64,000 nucleotides of DNA, from the NCBI RefSeq assembly GCF_014195095.1, contig NZ_JACIBC010000007.1, positions 186,001-250,000 on the forward strand. The letters are read 5' to 3'. Each line of letters opens with the position of its first letter. The first letter of the stretch is position 1. Both the position numbers and the translations under genes were made by a program. Below, in pieces: positions 19,197 to 27,730 of the stretch. The notes beneath the pieces are model-generated. The model saw nothing but the letters and a program-made list of their open reading frames with translations. It ran no database searches and was not told the DNA's origin. This stretch comes from Rhizobium sp. BK602. Its GTDB lineage: Bacteria; Pseudomonadota; Alphaproteobacteria; Rhizobiales; Rhizobiaceae.

Positions 19197-20456
19197 TCAG
19201 GAGGCTGGATCGGCCGCGCGCCGCTCGATGAGCGCGGCCCAGAATGCCACCAGCAGCGCCAGAAATGCCAATGCCAGCATCACGGCGAACAGGGTATGGA
19301 TCGTCGCCGATCGCGCGAGCGCCAGGCCGGCGGCCGAGCCCAGAAGCGCGCCGCCGGCAATCCGCATGGCCGCGGCGAGCCCCGCTGCGGTTCCGACGAG
19401 ATCGGGCCGGACCGACAAGGCGCCGCTATTGGCGGCCGGCATGGTCAGGCCATTGCCGATGCCGATGAAGATGCAGGGGCCGAAGAAGGCGAGGCTGTGG
19501 GTGATGCCCGACAGCGACAGGACGAGGCCGGCCGACAGACCGATGCAGGTCAGGAGCCGCGCGACGATGAGGATGGCGCCGAGCGAGATTTTTGCGGCGT
19601 AGCGGCCGGCAAGAAAGCTGCCGAAAATGAAGCCGGCGGGAACCAGCCCCATATAGAAGCCGAGCATCGCGCTCGAACCGCCGAGCGAATTGCCGATGGC
19701 AAGCGGCGCGCCGCCAAGGAAGGCATAGAGCACCCCCATCGAGCAGGCCATGCATAGGGTGTGGGCCCAGAAGCGGGCAGAGCCCAGGAGCAGCGCATAG
19801 CAAGCGAGATAGTGCCTGCCCGGTCGCGGTGCGGGTGGGGCTGACCCTTTCAGTTGGCGCATCGACAGGACGAAGGCGCCAATCCCGAGGATCGCCAGCG
19901 TGACGAAGCTTGCCTGCCAGCCGAACAGCTCGTCCAGCGAGCCGCCCAGCAGCGGCCCGACCATCGGCGCGAGCGCCCATCCCATGGCGAGATAGCCGAA
20001 CTTGCTGGCGGCTTGCCGGTCGTCGGAGCTCTCCTTGATGACGACCAGCGCGACCGAGTAGCAGGGGCCGATGCAGGCCTGCAGCGCCCGGAACAGGAGG
20101 AAGGTGCCGATATCGGGAGCGAGGACGCAGCCGATGGAGGCGAGGATGAAGATGGAGAGCGAAATCAGGACGACCGGCCTGCGGCCGAACCGGTCCGATA
20201 TCGCTCCGCCGATGATTTCCAGAAAGGCGGTGACGAGCGAATAGCCGGCGACCGAAAGGTTGACCAGCGCGACATCCGCATGGAAGGCCGCGGCGATCCT
20301 CGGCAGCGACGGCAGGATCATGTTGATTGGCAGCACGGCGAGCGCCGAAAGCAGGATGAGCGTCGCCAGCCGGGGCGGCGCGACCGTCCTCGTGCTGTCC
20401 GGGTTCTCTGTCGTCTGGGCGTCTGAAATTTCGATGCGGCTGTCGGTGCGCGTCAT
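19197..20456 (-). CDS. MFS exporter, Bcr/CflA (DHA1) type
   Basis: Twelve-segment major-facilitator drug/metabolite exporter of 419 residues. The motif ISDRFGRRPVV after TM2 is the MFS motif A, and the N-terminal segment ILLSALAVLPINMILPSLP matches the Bcr/CflA family. ATG 20456 is chosen; the frame opens to 20510, but that extension has no ribosome-binding site and falls next to the upstream terminator hairpin. The notable point is the leader: an 18-codon Leu/Val-rich ORF and an intrinsic terminator lie 64-180 bp upstream on the same strand, so expression is probably attenuated. The substrate is unknown; the leader suggests a branched-chain amino-acid or ribosome-stalling signal. Confidence 0.85.
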   Translation of the reverse strand: MTRTDSRIEISDAQTTENPDSTRTVAPPRLATLILLSALAVLPINMILPSLPRIAAAFHADVALVNLSVAGYSLVTAFLEIIGGAISDRFGRRPVVLISLSIFILASIGCVLAPDIGTFLLFRALQACIGPCYSVALVVIKESSDDRQAASKFGYLAMGWALAPMVGPLLGGSLDELFGWQASFVTLAILGIGAFVLSMRQLKGSAPPAPRPGRHYLACYALLLGSARFWAHTLCMACSMGVLYAFLGGAPLAIGNSLGGSSAMLGFYMGLVPAGFIFGSFLAGRYAAKISLGAILIVARLLTCIGLSAGLVLSLSGITHSLAFFGPCIFIGIGNGLTMPAANSGALSVRPDLVGTAAGLAAAMRIAGGALLGSAAGLALARSATIHTLFAVMLALAFLALLVAFWAALIERRAADPAS

Positions 20457-20521
20457 GGCCTGTCCGTCTCGTAAGTGGGAAATCGGGAAGATCTGACGGG
20501 GGCCGCCCAAATCCGGGCAAT

Positions 20522-20544
20522 AAAAAAGGCCCCGTCAGGAGCCT
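20522..20544 (-). terminator. Attenuator terminator upstream of MFS exporter
   Basis: On the minus strand AGGCTCC, loop TGAC, GGGGCCT (one G-U), then six T. It stands between the leader ORF and the exporter start, so it would stop transcription before the exporter unless overridden. Confidence 0.8.
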
Positions 20545-20551
20545 GTTTGCC

Positions 20552-20598
20552 GCGCATGGGTGCTTTCGCCGGATGGTTACACCATCCTGCCCATGCGC
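20552..20598 (-). promoter_or_regulatory. Leader hairpin overlapping leader-ORF 3' end
   Basis: Outer 9-bp stem (20552-20560 with 20590-20598) and inner 6-bp stem GGATGG/CCATCC (20571-20576 with 20582-20587). The 5-nt inner loop contains the leader ORF's stop codon. It ends 7 nt before the terminator stem. I could not identify a clean alternative antiterminator pairing. Confidence 0.65.
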
Positions 20599-20633
20599 CT
20601 TCCTACCACTACGAGGACCAATGCCGTGTTCAT
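20577..20633 (-). CDS. 18-residue leader peptide upstream of MFS exporter
   Basis: Short ORF ATG 20633 to TAA 20577 encoding MNTALVLVVVGRRMGRMV. A run of Leu/Val codons (TTG GTC CTC GTA GTG GTA, two of them the rare GTA) precedes a Gly-Arg-Arg stretch. No Shine-Dalgarno is visible, but a -35/-10 pair places the predicted transcript start at or very near the A of ATG, i.e. a leaderless ORF, as known for the Sinorhizobium trp leader. It precedes a nested hairpin and an intrinsic terminator, the arrangement of a ribosome-mediated attenuator. Translation is not proven. Confidence 0.6.
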   Translation of the reverse strand: MNTALVLVVVGRRMGRMV

Positions 20634-20640
20634 GCGCTTA

Positions 20641-20669
20641 GAGCTAAACGGAAAGCCACATCCCGTCAA
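20641..20669 (-). promoter_or_regulatory. Predicted promoter of the leader/MFS unit
   Basis: Minus-strand TTGACG (20669-20664), 17-nt spacer, TAGCTC (20646-20641). The leader ATG begins 7 nt after the -10, where initiation would be expected. The -35 matches the rhizobial TTGAC consensus; the -10 is moderate. Confidence 0.5.
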
Positions 20670-20704
20670 TGCGTCACCCTTTCGGCGCAGCCGAGGCTTC
20701 GTTC

Positions 20705-21462
<758 letters not shown>

Positions 21463-21466
<4 letters not shown>

Positions 21467-22146
21467 GCGCGTGCCTCCTCCAGCGTGCCGCCATAGCGGG
21501 CGAAGCGGCGCTCGAGCCGGCCTTGCAGCGCGGACAGGAACGAGCTCATGACGAGATAGATCAGCGCGGCTTCGACATAGAGGATCAGCGGCTCGTAGGT
21601 GGTCGCCACGATGCGCTGGGCGGCCTGGAACATTTCCGGCACGGTGATGGCGGCGGCGAGCGAGGTGTCCTTGACCAGCGAGATGAAGGTGTTCGACAGC
21701 GGTGGCACGGCGACGCGGGCGGCCTGTGGCAGGATGGTGCGGCTCATCGCCTGGCGCCAGTTCATGCCGATGGAATAGGCCGCTTCCCACTGGCCCTTCG
21801 GCACGGAGGAGATGACGGCGCGGATGATTTCCGACGTATAGGCGCCGACGCTGAGCGTGAAACCGATGACGGCGGCCGGAAATGCATCGAGCAGGATGCC
21901 CATGCTCGGCAGACCGTAGAAGATGACAAAGAGCTGCACCAGAAGCGGCGTGCCGCGGATCACCCAGACGTAGAAGCGCGCGACGGCGACGAGCGGCGCC
22001 GGCCCGAACAGCCGGATAACGGCGGTCAGCAAGCCGAGCAGCAGGCCGAGGACGAAGGTGATCAGGGTGAGCGGGATGGTGAAGACGAGCCCCGCCCACA
22101 AGAGCGTGCCCAGCGACTCTCCCATCAATTGCAACCAGTGCTCCAC
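21463..22146 (-). CDS. Polar amino-acid (cystine-type) ABC transporter permease
   Basis: Inner-membrane permease of 227 residues of the HisM/GlnP family, with about five membrane segments and the EAA-type loop (GMNWRQAMSRTILPQAARVAVPPL) that contacts the ATPase. The start is GTG 22146, reading MEHWLQLMGESL. It lies 87 bp after the binding-protein gene, with a strong hairpin in that gap, and overlaps the ATPase by four bases. It probably works as a homodimer, since only one permease is present. Specificity is inferred from the binding protein. Confidence 0.92.
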
Positions 22147-22171
22147 GCAGAAGCGACCTTTCCATAACAGA

Positions 22172-22199
22172 ATGCGTCCGGGGATGGCCCCGGACGCAT
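22172..22199 (-). terminator. Intra-operon hairpin between binding protein and permease
   Basis: Perfect 12-bp stem (22172-22183 with 22188-22199), loop of four. On the minus strand no T-run follows, so it more likely stabilises the upstream binding-protein mRNA or partly attenuates readthrough than terminates fully. This would give more binding protein than permease. Confidence 0.7.
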
Positions 22200-22233
22200 C
22201 TTTTTCACAATTTGGCGTTTCTGCCTATTCCCC

Positions 22234-23007
22234 TTACTTCGAAACGTCCTGTCCGAAGTATTTCTGCGAGATCTTGGCATAGGTGCCGTCGGCCTTGATG
22301 TCGGCCAGCGCCTTGTTGATGGCGGCCTGCAGCTCCGGCTCGCCCTTGCGGAAGATGACGGCGGAAAAATCGGCATTGGCCTGCTGGGCGACGATCTTCA
22401 CCGGCGCGTCGGGCTTGTGCTTCTTGAAGTCGAGGAAGGACAGGCTGTCGTTGATCGTCGCGTCGGCGCGGCCGGTCAGCACGAGCTGGATCGACTGGTC
22501 GAAGCCGTCGGTGCCGACGAGCTCGGCGCCGGAGGCTTGAGCGAGCTTGCCGAAATTGCTGGTCAGCGACTGCGCCGCCTTCTTGCCCTTGAGATCGGCG
22601 AAATCCTTGATGTCGCTGGTGCTCTCCTTGACGATCAGCACGGCCTTGGAGGCGATGTAGGGCTCGGAGAAATCGTATTTCTGCTTGCGGGCCTCGGTGA
22701 CGCCGACTTCGTTGATGACGGCATCGTAGCGCTTGGCGTCGAGGCCGGCGATCAGGCCATCCCACTTGCCTTCCAGGAACTCGGCCTTGACGCCGAGCTT
22801 GGCAGCAATCGCCTCGGCGATCTCGACGTCGAAGCCGGTGAGCTTGCCGCTCTCGTCGTGATAGGTGAAGGGCGCATAGGTGCCTTCCGTGCCGACCTTG
22901 AACACGCCGGCGGACTGGATCGCCTTCAGGTTATCGCCGGCATGGGCGGGCAAAAGGAAAGCGGCCTGCACGAGGGCGGCAGCGGCGACAGTCTTCAACC
23001 AGTTCAT
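22234..23007 (-). CDS. Periplasmic binding protein, cystine/polar amino-acid type
   Basis: Class 3 solute-binding protein of 257 residues. ATG 23007 gives MNWLKTVAAA and a signal peptide ending PAHA; it is preceded by GGAAG, whereas the ATG at 23037 is not. Family features: GTEGTYAPFTYHD, KLTGFDVEIAEAIA, KWDGLIAGLDAKRYD and the C-terminal DGTYAKISQKYFG. The pattern is close to E. coli FliY/TcyJ, the cystine-binding protein, so cystine or a related amino acid is the best guess. First gene of the three-gene transporter operon. Confidence 0.92.
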   Translation of the reverse strand: MNWLKTVAAAALVQAAFLLPAHAGDNLKAIQSAGVFKVGTEGTYAPFTYHDESGKLTGFDVEIAEAIAAKLGVKAEFLEGKWDGLIAGLDAKRYDAVINEVGVTEARKQKYDFSEPYIASKAVLIVKESTSDIKDFADLKGKKAAQSLTSNFGKLAQASGAELVGTDGFDQSIQLVLTGRADATINDSLSFLDFKKHKPDAPVKIVAQQANADFSAVIFRKGEPELQAAINKALADIKADGTYAKISQKYFGQDVSK

Positions 23008-23256
23008 CGTTTTCTTCCGTTTCTGGAGCAGTTTCATTCAATGTCGCATAGATCGCAGAAAAAATGGACGGGGGAAGCGTAGAAAACTGCGAAAGGAATG
23101 GGCAATTGCGAATATTTTTCTCAAAGCAGTGGAGTTGATGACTTTCGGGGCCGGGAGCGGTGCGAGGTTACGACCGGCCCGCTCTTCGGCGTTTGCAGGC
23201 CGCCGGCTTTTCCGCTTGTCCATCGCAGACGACAGAAAAATCTCGCCCTTTCCAGC

Positions 23257-23775
23257 TCATCCGCAACAGGCGCTGTTAGCGGAAGACGGCGCGCAGCATG
23301 CGGAGGTCTTCTGCTGCTGCTCGGCAAGCCAACGGTCACGAGGCTTGCAGCTTGCCGCGCGAGGTTCCAGTTCCACATGCAGCGCACCGGCCCGCTGGAC
23401 GGGCAAGGCGGCGCAATAGAGCTGCATCGGCTGCACGCCGTCGCTGACCTCAAAGGTGAGTTTGGCGGAACCGTCCAGCCGCACATGTTCGGAAACCTTG
23501 CGGATGATCGCCGCAAACTTGCCAGCCGGCATATGCGTGCGGTCATCTTCCTCGATGTCCCAGAGCTGTATGAAAATTTCCGACCAGGCTTCGGGGTTGG
23601 CGCCGCAATCGAGTGCTGCAAATTGTCCCGCCTTGACTTCGGTGACGTGATAGCCGGCCCTCACCGGGCGGCCGTCATAGTGAAACACCAGCGGCAGGCT
23701 GGAGGCGTCCGTCAGGGTGTCGAGCAGCGGGCCGAGGCTGATGTCGCGAGGAAGGGGCTTGTCTGTCTGGTTCAT
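23257..23775 (-). CDS. DUF6428-like protein linked to arsenic genes
   Basis: Cytoplasmic protein of 172 residues, divergent from arsR across 42 bp. ATG 23775 gives MNQTDKPLPRDI; the open frame extends to 23832 but that would run into the arsR operator. No catalytic motif is recognised. The C-terminus ends SACCAPSSANSACCG, two vicinal cysteine pairs that could bind trivalent arsenic or another soft metal. Members of this family are commonly found next to ars genes; function is undescribed as far as I know. Control by ArsR through the shared intergenic palindrome is likely. Confidence 0.8.
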   Translation of the reverse strand: MNQTDKPLPRDISLGPLLDTLTDASSLPLVFHYDGRPVRAGYHVTEVKAGQFAALDCGANPEAWSEIFIQLWDIEEDDRTHMPAGKFAAIIRKVSEHVRLDGSAKLTFEVSDGVQPMQLYCAALPVQRAGALHVELEPRAASCKPRDRWLAEQQQKTSACCAPSSANSACCG

Positions 23776-23790
23776 TTGCGGTATCCATCG

Positions 23791-23816
23791 TTTCAATATT
23801 TCAAGGATTATTGAAT
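23791..23816. promoter_or_regulatory. Probable ArsR operator in divergent promoter
   Basis: Inverted repeat TTCAATA (23792-23798) and TATTGAA (23809-23815), 10-nt spacer, in the 42-bp gap between the DUF6428-like gene and arsR. Size and composition suit ArsR/SmtB-family dimers. Confidence 0.65.
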
Positions 23817-23817
23817 T

Positions 23818-24171
23818 ATGGATGAACGTCAAGCCCTCGTTTCATTTGGCGCATTGTCGCAGGAAACCCGCCTGCAGATCGTGCGAATGCTCGTCGTTGC
23901 CGGCCCCGAGGGCATGGCGGCGGGCACGATCGCGGAAAGACTGGAGGTGTCGCCCTCGAATGTCTCGTTTCATCTGAAGGAACTGGATCGGTCGGGCCTT
24001 ATCAGCCAGCAGCGGGAATCCCGCTCGATCATCTACAGCGCCAACTATGATTCCCTGAGCGGCCTTGTCCGCTTTCTGATGGAAGATTGCTGTGCCGGTC
24101 ATCCGGAGATTTGCGCGCCGGCTGCCGAAGTTGCCGCTTGCTGTGTGCCGAAAATGGGGAAAATGCAGTGA
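23818..24171 (+). CDS. arsR: ArsR-family arsenic-responsive repressor
   Basis: Winged-helix repressor of 117 residues that releases DNA on binding As(III)/Sb(III). Helix-turn-helix around 36-58 with SPSNVSFHLKEL. Metal-site candidates are C-terminal: C91-C92, C99 and C108-C109, unlike the E. coli-type CVC motif in the recognition helix; this resembles ArsR variants with C-terminal cysteines. It is first in a rightward arsR-aqpS-arsC-MFS operon and sits on a palindromic operator shared with the divergent DUF6428-like gene. ATG 23818 directly follows the palindrome. Confidence 0.93.
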   Translation: MDERQALVSFGALSQETRLQIVRMLVVAGPEGMAAGTIAERLEVSPSNVSFHLKELDRSGLISQQRESRSIIYSANYDSLSGLVRFLMEDCCAGHPEICAPAAEVAACCVPKMGKMQ

Positions 24172-24220
24172 ACAGGATCGATCCGGCTGCCGCCATATCC
24201 GTGATGGGGGATATTCCAGC

Positions 24221-24931
24221 ATGAGCGCGCATGCTTTTCCGCCGTCGAGGCGCCTTGCCGCGGAGTTTTTGGGGACCGCCATGCTGGTCGCAACCGTGGT
24301 CGGCTCCGGCATCATGGCCGATCGGCTGTCGGCGGACACGGCGATTTCGCTTCTCGGCAACACCATCCCCACGGGGGCGATCCTGATCGTCCTGATTTCG
24401 CTGCTCGGCCCCGTGTCCGGCGCGCATTTCAACCCGGTGGTGACGCTCGTCTTCGCCCTGAAGCGGGAGATCGCCACCTCCATGGCCTTTTGCTATGTCG
24501 CCGCGCAGGTGGCTGGCGGTGTTGCCGGCACCGTCCTGGCCCATGCGATGTTCGATCTCCCGCTTCTGCAACTCTCGGCGACGGTCAGAACGGGGCCTGG
24601 CCAATGGCTGGCCGAGGCGGTCGCGAGCTTCGGTCTGTTGTTCACCATTCTCGCCGGGCTTCGCTTCCGCCCCGATGCAATTCCGTGGCTGGTCGGCCTT
24701 TATATTACCGCCGCCTACTGGTTCACCGCCTCGACTTCCTTTGCCAATCCAGCGGTCGCCATCGCCCGTTCGCTGACGGACACCTTTGCCGGTATTCGTC
24801 CTCAGGACCTGCCGGGCTTCATTCTCGCGGAGTTGCTGGGAGCGGTCCTGGCCTTTGCCGTGGCGGGCTGGCTGCTGATGGAGACCCGCGGCGCCGATGA
24901 AACCCTCACTGAAACGGAAAGCCTGTCATGA
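24221..24931 (+). CDS. aqpS: Aquaglyceroporin AqpS (arsenite channel)
   Basis: Six-segment MIP channel of 236 residues. In Sinorhizobium meliloti an AqpS in the same operon position lets arsenite leave the cell after arsenate reduction. The first pore motif is NPV (71-73) rather than NPA, the second NPA (176-178), followed by Val where water-selective channels carry Arg, which should widen the selectivity filter. ATG 24221 follows GGGGG at 24206-24210; the upstream extension in frame lies within arsR. The stop overlaps arsC by four bases. Confidence 0.93.
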   Translation: MSAHAFPPSRRLAAEFLGTAMLVATVVGSGIMADRLSADTAISLLGNTIPTGAILIVLISLLGPVSGAHFNPVVTLVFALKREIATSMAFCYVAAQVAGGVAGTVLAHAMFDLPLLQLSATVRTGPGQWLAEAVASFGLLFTILAGLRFRPDAIPWLVGLYITAAYWFTASTSFANPAVAIARSLTDTFAGIRPQDLPGFILAELLGAVLAFAVAGWLLMETRGADETLTETESLS

Positions 24932-25356
24932 GCATGGATGTTACGATCTACCACAATCCCGACTGCGGCACTTCCCGCAACACGCTGGCCATGATCCGCA
25001 ATGCCGGGATAGAGCCGACCATCATCGAGTATCTTAAAACGCCGCCTTTGCGCGATCATCTCGTGGCAATGATTGCGGATGCGGGATTGACGGTGCGGCA
25101 GGCGATCCGCGAGAAGGGTACGCCCTATGCCGAACTCGGCCTCGACAACCCCAGTCTTACCGATGATCAACTGCTCGACGCCATGCTTAAGGACCCGATC
25201 CTGATCAACCGGCCATTCGTTGTCACGCCACTGGGCACCCGCCTCGCGCGCCCTTCCGAAGTCGTTCTGGATATCCTGCCGGAGACCCATCGGGGCGCCT
25301 TTGCAAAGGAAGACGGCCAGCAGGTCCTCGATGCCCAGGGCAAGCGCCTTGTCTGA
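24928..25356 (+). CDS. arsC: Arsenate reductase, glutaredoxin-linked
   Basis: Cytoplasmic thioredoxin-fold reductase of 142 residues converting As(V) to As(III). The catalytic cysteine is C13 in NPDCGTSR, the glutaredoxin-dependent ArsC type; ending INRPFVVTPLGTRLARPSE provides the arginines that bind arsenate. ATGA overlap with aqpS indicates coupled translation. The product, arsenite, would exit by AqpS and possibly the adjacent MFS protein. Confidence 0.96.
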   Translation: MSMDVTIYHNPDCGTSRNTLAMIRNAGIEPTIIEYLKTPPLRDHLVAMIADAGLTVRQAIREKGTPYAELGLDNPSLTDDQLLDAMLKDPILINRPFVVTPLGTRLARPSEVVLDILPETHRGAFAKEDGQQVLDAQGKRLV

Positions 25357-26560
25357 CAACAAGGTGCCTGTCGGGATCATTCTGGCACTGGGTGTCACCC
25401 AGATCATCGGGTATGGCACCCTTTATTACAGCTTCAGCATTCTGGCGCCTGACATGGCGGCAGATTTCGCCCGGTCGAACGAGTGGATTTTCGGTGCGCT
25501 TTCCGGGGCGCTGCTCGTGGGCGGGCTCACCGCGCCATGGCTTGGTCTGCTCCTTGATCGGATCGGGGCGGGCAGGGTGATGAGTTTCGGCTCGGCGATT
25601 GCCGCTGGAGCCCTCGTTGCGTGCGCCGTGGCGCCGGGCAGGGTTTCCTATGTCGGCGCCCTGGTCTTCATCGAAGTAGCTGCCAATTTCGTGCAATATG
25701 GCGCGGCTTTTGCGCTCCTCGTGCAGATCCGGCCGCAGGGTGCCCAGCGCAACATCACCTATCTGACCCTGATCGCCGGCTTTGCCTCGACGATATTCTG
25801 GCCGATCACCACGGCGCTGCATGCAAAGCTCTCCTGGCAGGACGTTTATCTGGTCTTTGCCGCCCTCAACCTGCTGGTTTGCCTTCCGATCCATGTCTGG
25901 ATGTCGCGCGGTGCAACCAGACATGCCGTATCCGGCTCCGTCGCGACGCCCGTGGTGGAGGGACTACTGCCGGCGCACCTGCGTCGGCTGGGTTTTGTCC
26001 TGATGGTCATGAGCTTTGCCCTGATGTCGCTCGCCAGTTCGGCCGTGCTGGTGCATATGGTGCCGCTGCTTTCAGGCCTTGGCCTCGGTGCCGCCGCTGC
26101 AATGGTGGGGGCATTGTTCGGCCCCTCTCAAGTCATGAGTCGTCTGATCAACATGGTCTTCGGCAAGGCGGTCGCGCCGCTCCATCTCGCGCTGATCGCC
26201 GGCATCCTGATTCCGGGCGGCATGCTGATCCTGGTGCTTACCGCCCCGTCCATTGTCGGTGCCATGGTCTTCACGGTGACCTTCGGAATGGGCAACGGGC
26301 TGCTGAGCATCGTCAGCGGCACCCTGCCGCTCTCCCTGTTCGGCAGCGACGGCTATGGCAGGCGACAGGGCAGGATAATGTCGGCCCGGCTGATCCTTTC
26401 GGCGCTGGCCCCGTTTTTTCTGGCGTTCTCGATGGAGCGAATAGGCATTGCTGCGTCGCTTGCTCTGGTTGCCGGACTCGGCGGGTTCGCGGTGGTTGGT
26501 TTCCTGGCCATCGCCTGGCGTATTCGGGCGGCGCCGAAGCCTGTCCCTGATGTTGCCTGA
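25331..26560 (+). CDS. MFS transporter in ars operon (candidate arsenite exporter)
   Basis: Major-facilitator protein of about 409 residues with twelve hydrophobic segments beginning VGIILALGVTQIIGYGTLYY. It overlaps arsC by 26 bp with ATG 25331; TTG 25349 is an alternative start. It is cotranscribed with arsR-aqpS-arsC, so export of arsenite, antimonite or an organoarsenical is plausible; Agrobacterium ArsK is an MFS protein with that role, but I cannot show orthology without alignment. Motif A is weak (LDRIGAGRVM). Confidence 0.8.
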   Translation: MPRASALSDNKVPVGIILALGVTQIIGYGTLYYSFSILAPDMAADFARSNEWIFGALSGALLVGGLTAPWLGLLLDRIGAGRVMSFGSAIAAGALVACAVAPGRVSYVGALVFIEVAANFVQYGAAFALLVQIRPQGAQRNITYLTLIAGFASTIFWPITTALHAKLSWQDVYLVFAALNLLVCLPIHVWMSRGATRHAVSGSVATPVVEGLLPAHLRRLGFVLMVMSFALMSLASSAVLVHMVPLLSGLGLGAAAAMVGALFGPSQVMSRLINMVFGKAVAPLHLALIAGILIPGGMLILVLTAPSIVGAMVFTVTFGMGNGLLSIVSGTLPLSLFGSDGYGRRQGRIMSARLILSALAPFFLAFSMERIGIAASLALVAGLGGFAVVGFLAIAWRIRAAPKPVPDVA

Positions 26561-26603
26561 CCGGGCCAGCTTTCGGCTCCGCAATCACGCCATCCGGCCC
26601 ACC

Positions 26604-27485
26604 TCAAACCACCGCCGTCCGCCGCTTCATCCGTTCGCTGACGATGATAATCAACCCCGCGCTCAAGATCAGCACCGCCCCGATGAAGGTATTCGCCCCC
26701 GGCACGTCGCCCCAGATCAGGTAGCCGAGCAAAAAGGCCCAGACGAGCGAGGTGTATTCGAACGGTGCCAGCACCGAGACGGGTGCCTGGCGCATGCCTT
26801 CGAAGAGCGCGAGCTGGCCGGCGCCGGCAATGAGGCCGGTGAGCGCCAGCAGGACGATCTGGAAAGGTGTCGGCGTCTGCCAGTGGGCGATCGCCATGGC
26901 GGCGGTCAGGAGGATGAAGAGGATGTTGGAGACCGCCATCTGGATGTGGCTCTTCTCATGCAGCGCGGTCTTGCGCAACAGCACCATGCCGCTTGCCCAG
27001 AGGACGGCGGCCTGCAGCGCCAGGTAAACCGGCCAGGAGATCGACAGGCCTACCGGATTGGAGGCGATCACCACGCCGCAGAAGCCGACGCCGACCGCCA
27101 TCCAGCGGGCGAAAGTGACCTTCTCGCGCAGCACGATGGTCGCCAGAATCGTGCCGACGATCGGGGCCGCGTAATAGAGCGTCGTCACCTCGGCGAGCTG
27201 CAGATAGCGGGCGGCCGAATAATAGGAGATCCAGGCGATCAGGATCAGGATGCTGCGCAGGATCATCGGCTTGATGATCGGCGAGCGCGCCACCTTCTGG
27301 ACGAGGGAAGGCCCCTCGAAGAGGAAGCAGCCGGCGAGGATGGTGCAGCTGCGGATGAACAGGACCTGCCAGACCGGGATGGAAGCGACGAGCAGCTTCA
27401 CCGTCGAATCATGGGCGGTGAACAGCATATAGGCAAACACCGTAAGCAGGATGCCGTAGCTGGTGGAGTTTTTCACGGGATGCAC
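26604..27485 (-). CDS. EamA/DMT-family transporter
   Basis: Ten-segment drug/metabolite-type permease with two EamA repeats; conserved pieces include YYAAPIVGTILATIVLREKV and the C-terminal FEYTSLVWAFLLGYLIWGD, giving the family's usual ~300 residues. The start is uncertain: the frame is open to an ATG at 27599, but the extra 38 codons use rare codons (CTA, GTA, AGA) and no ribosome-binding site is visible, so I place it at GTG 27485. It converges with the ars operon across about 40 bp. The substrate is unknown. Confidence 0.8.
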   Translation of the reverse strand: MHPVKNSTSYGILLTVFAYMLFTAHDSTVKLLVASIPVWQVLFIRSCTILAGCFLFEGPSLVQKVARSPIIKPMILRSILILIAWISYYSAARYLQLAEVTTLYYAAPIVGTILATIVLREKVTFARWMAVGVGFCGVVIASNPVGLSISWPVYLALQAAVLWASGMVLLRKTALHEKSHIQMAVSNILFILLTAAMAIAHWQTPTPFQIVLLALTGLIAGAGQLALFEGMRQAPVSVLAPFEYTSLVWAFLLGYLIWGDVPGANTFIGAVLILSAGLIIIVSERMKRRTAVV

Positions 27486-27730
27486 CAAGGGGAGAGCCGA
27501 TGCGAACCGGCTGGAGACTCTTTCAAGGCTCAAGCGATAGGAGCCTACCTTTTCGTCGTCAATAGGCCATAGGAGCCGGATATGCCGGTCTCGAAACATT
27601 TATGCGCGGTTGTGTTCTTCGCGCCCGCGCTTTAACAGTCGGAGATGAAATGTGACCGTTCGTCCCTGTTTCGGTCATTGAGGTTTCAATCGATTTAAAT
27701 ATCCTGCCACCACCGATTGGGGGTGTTTTC

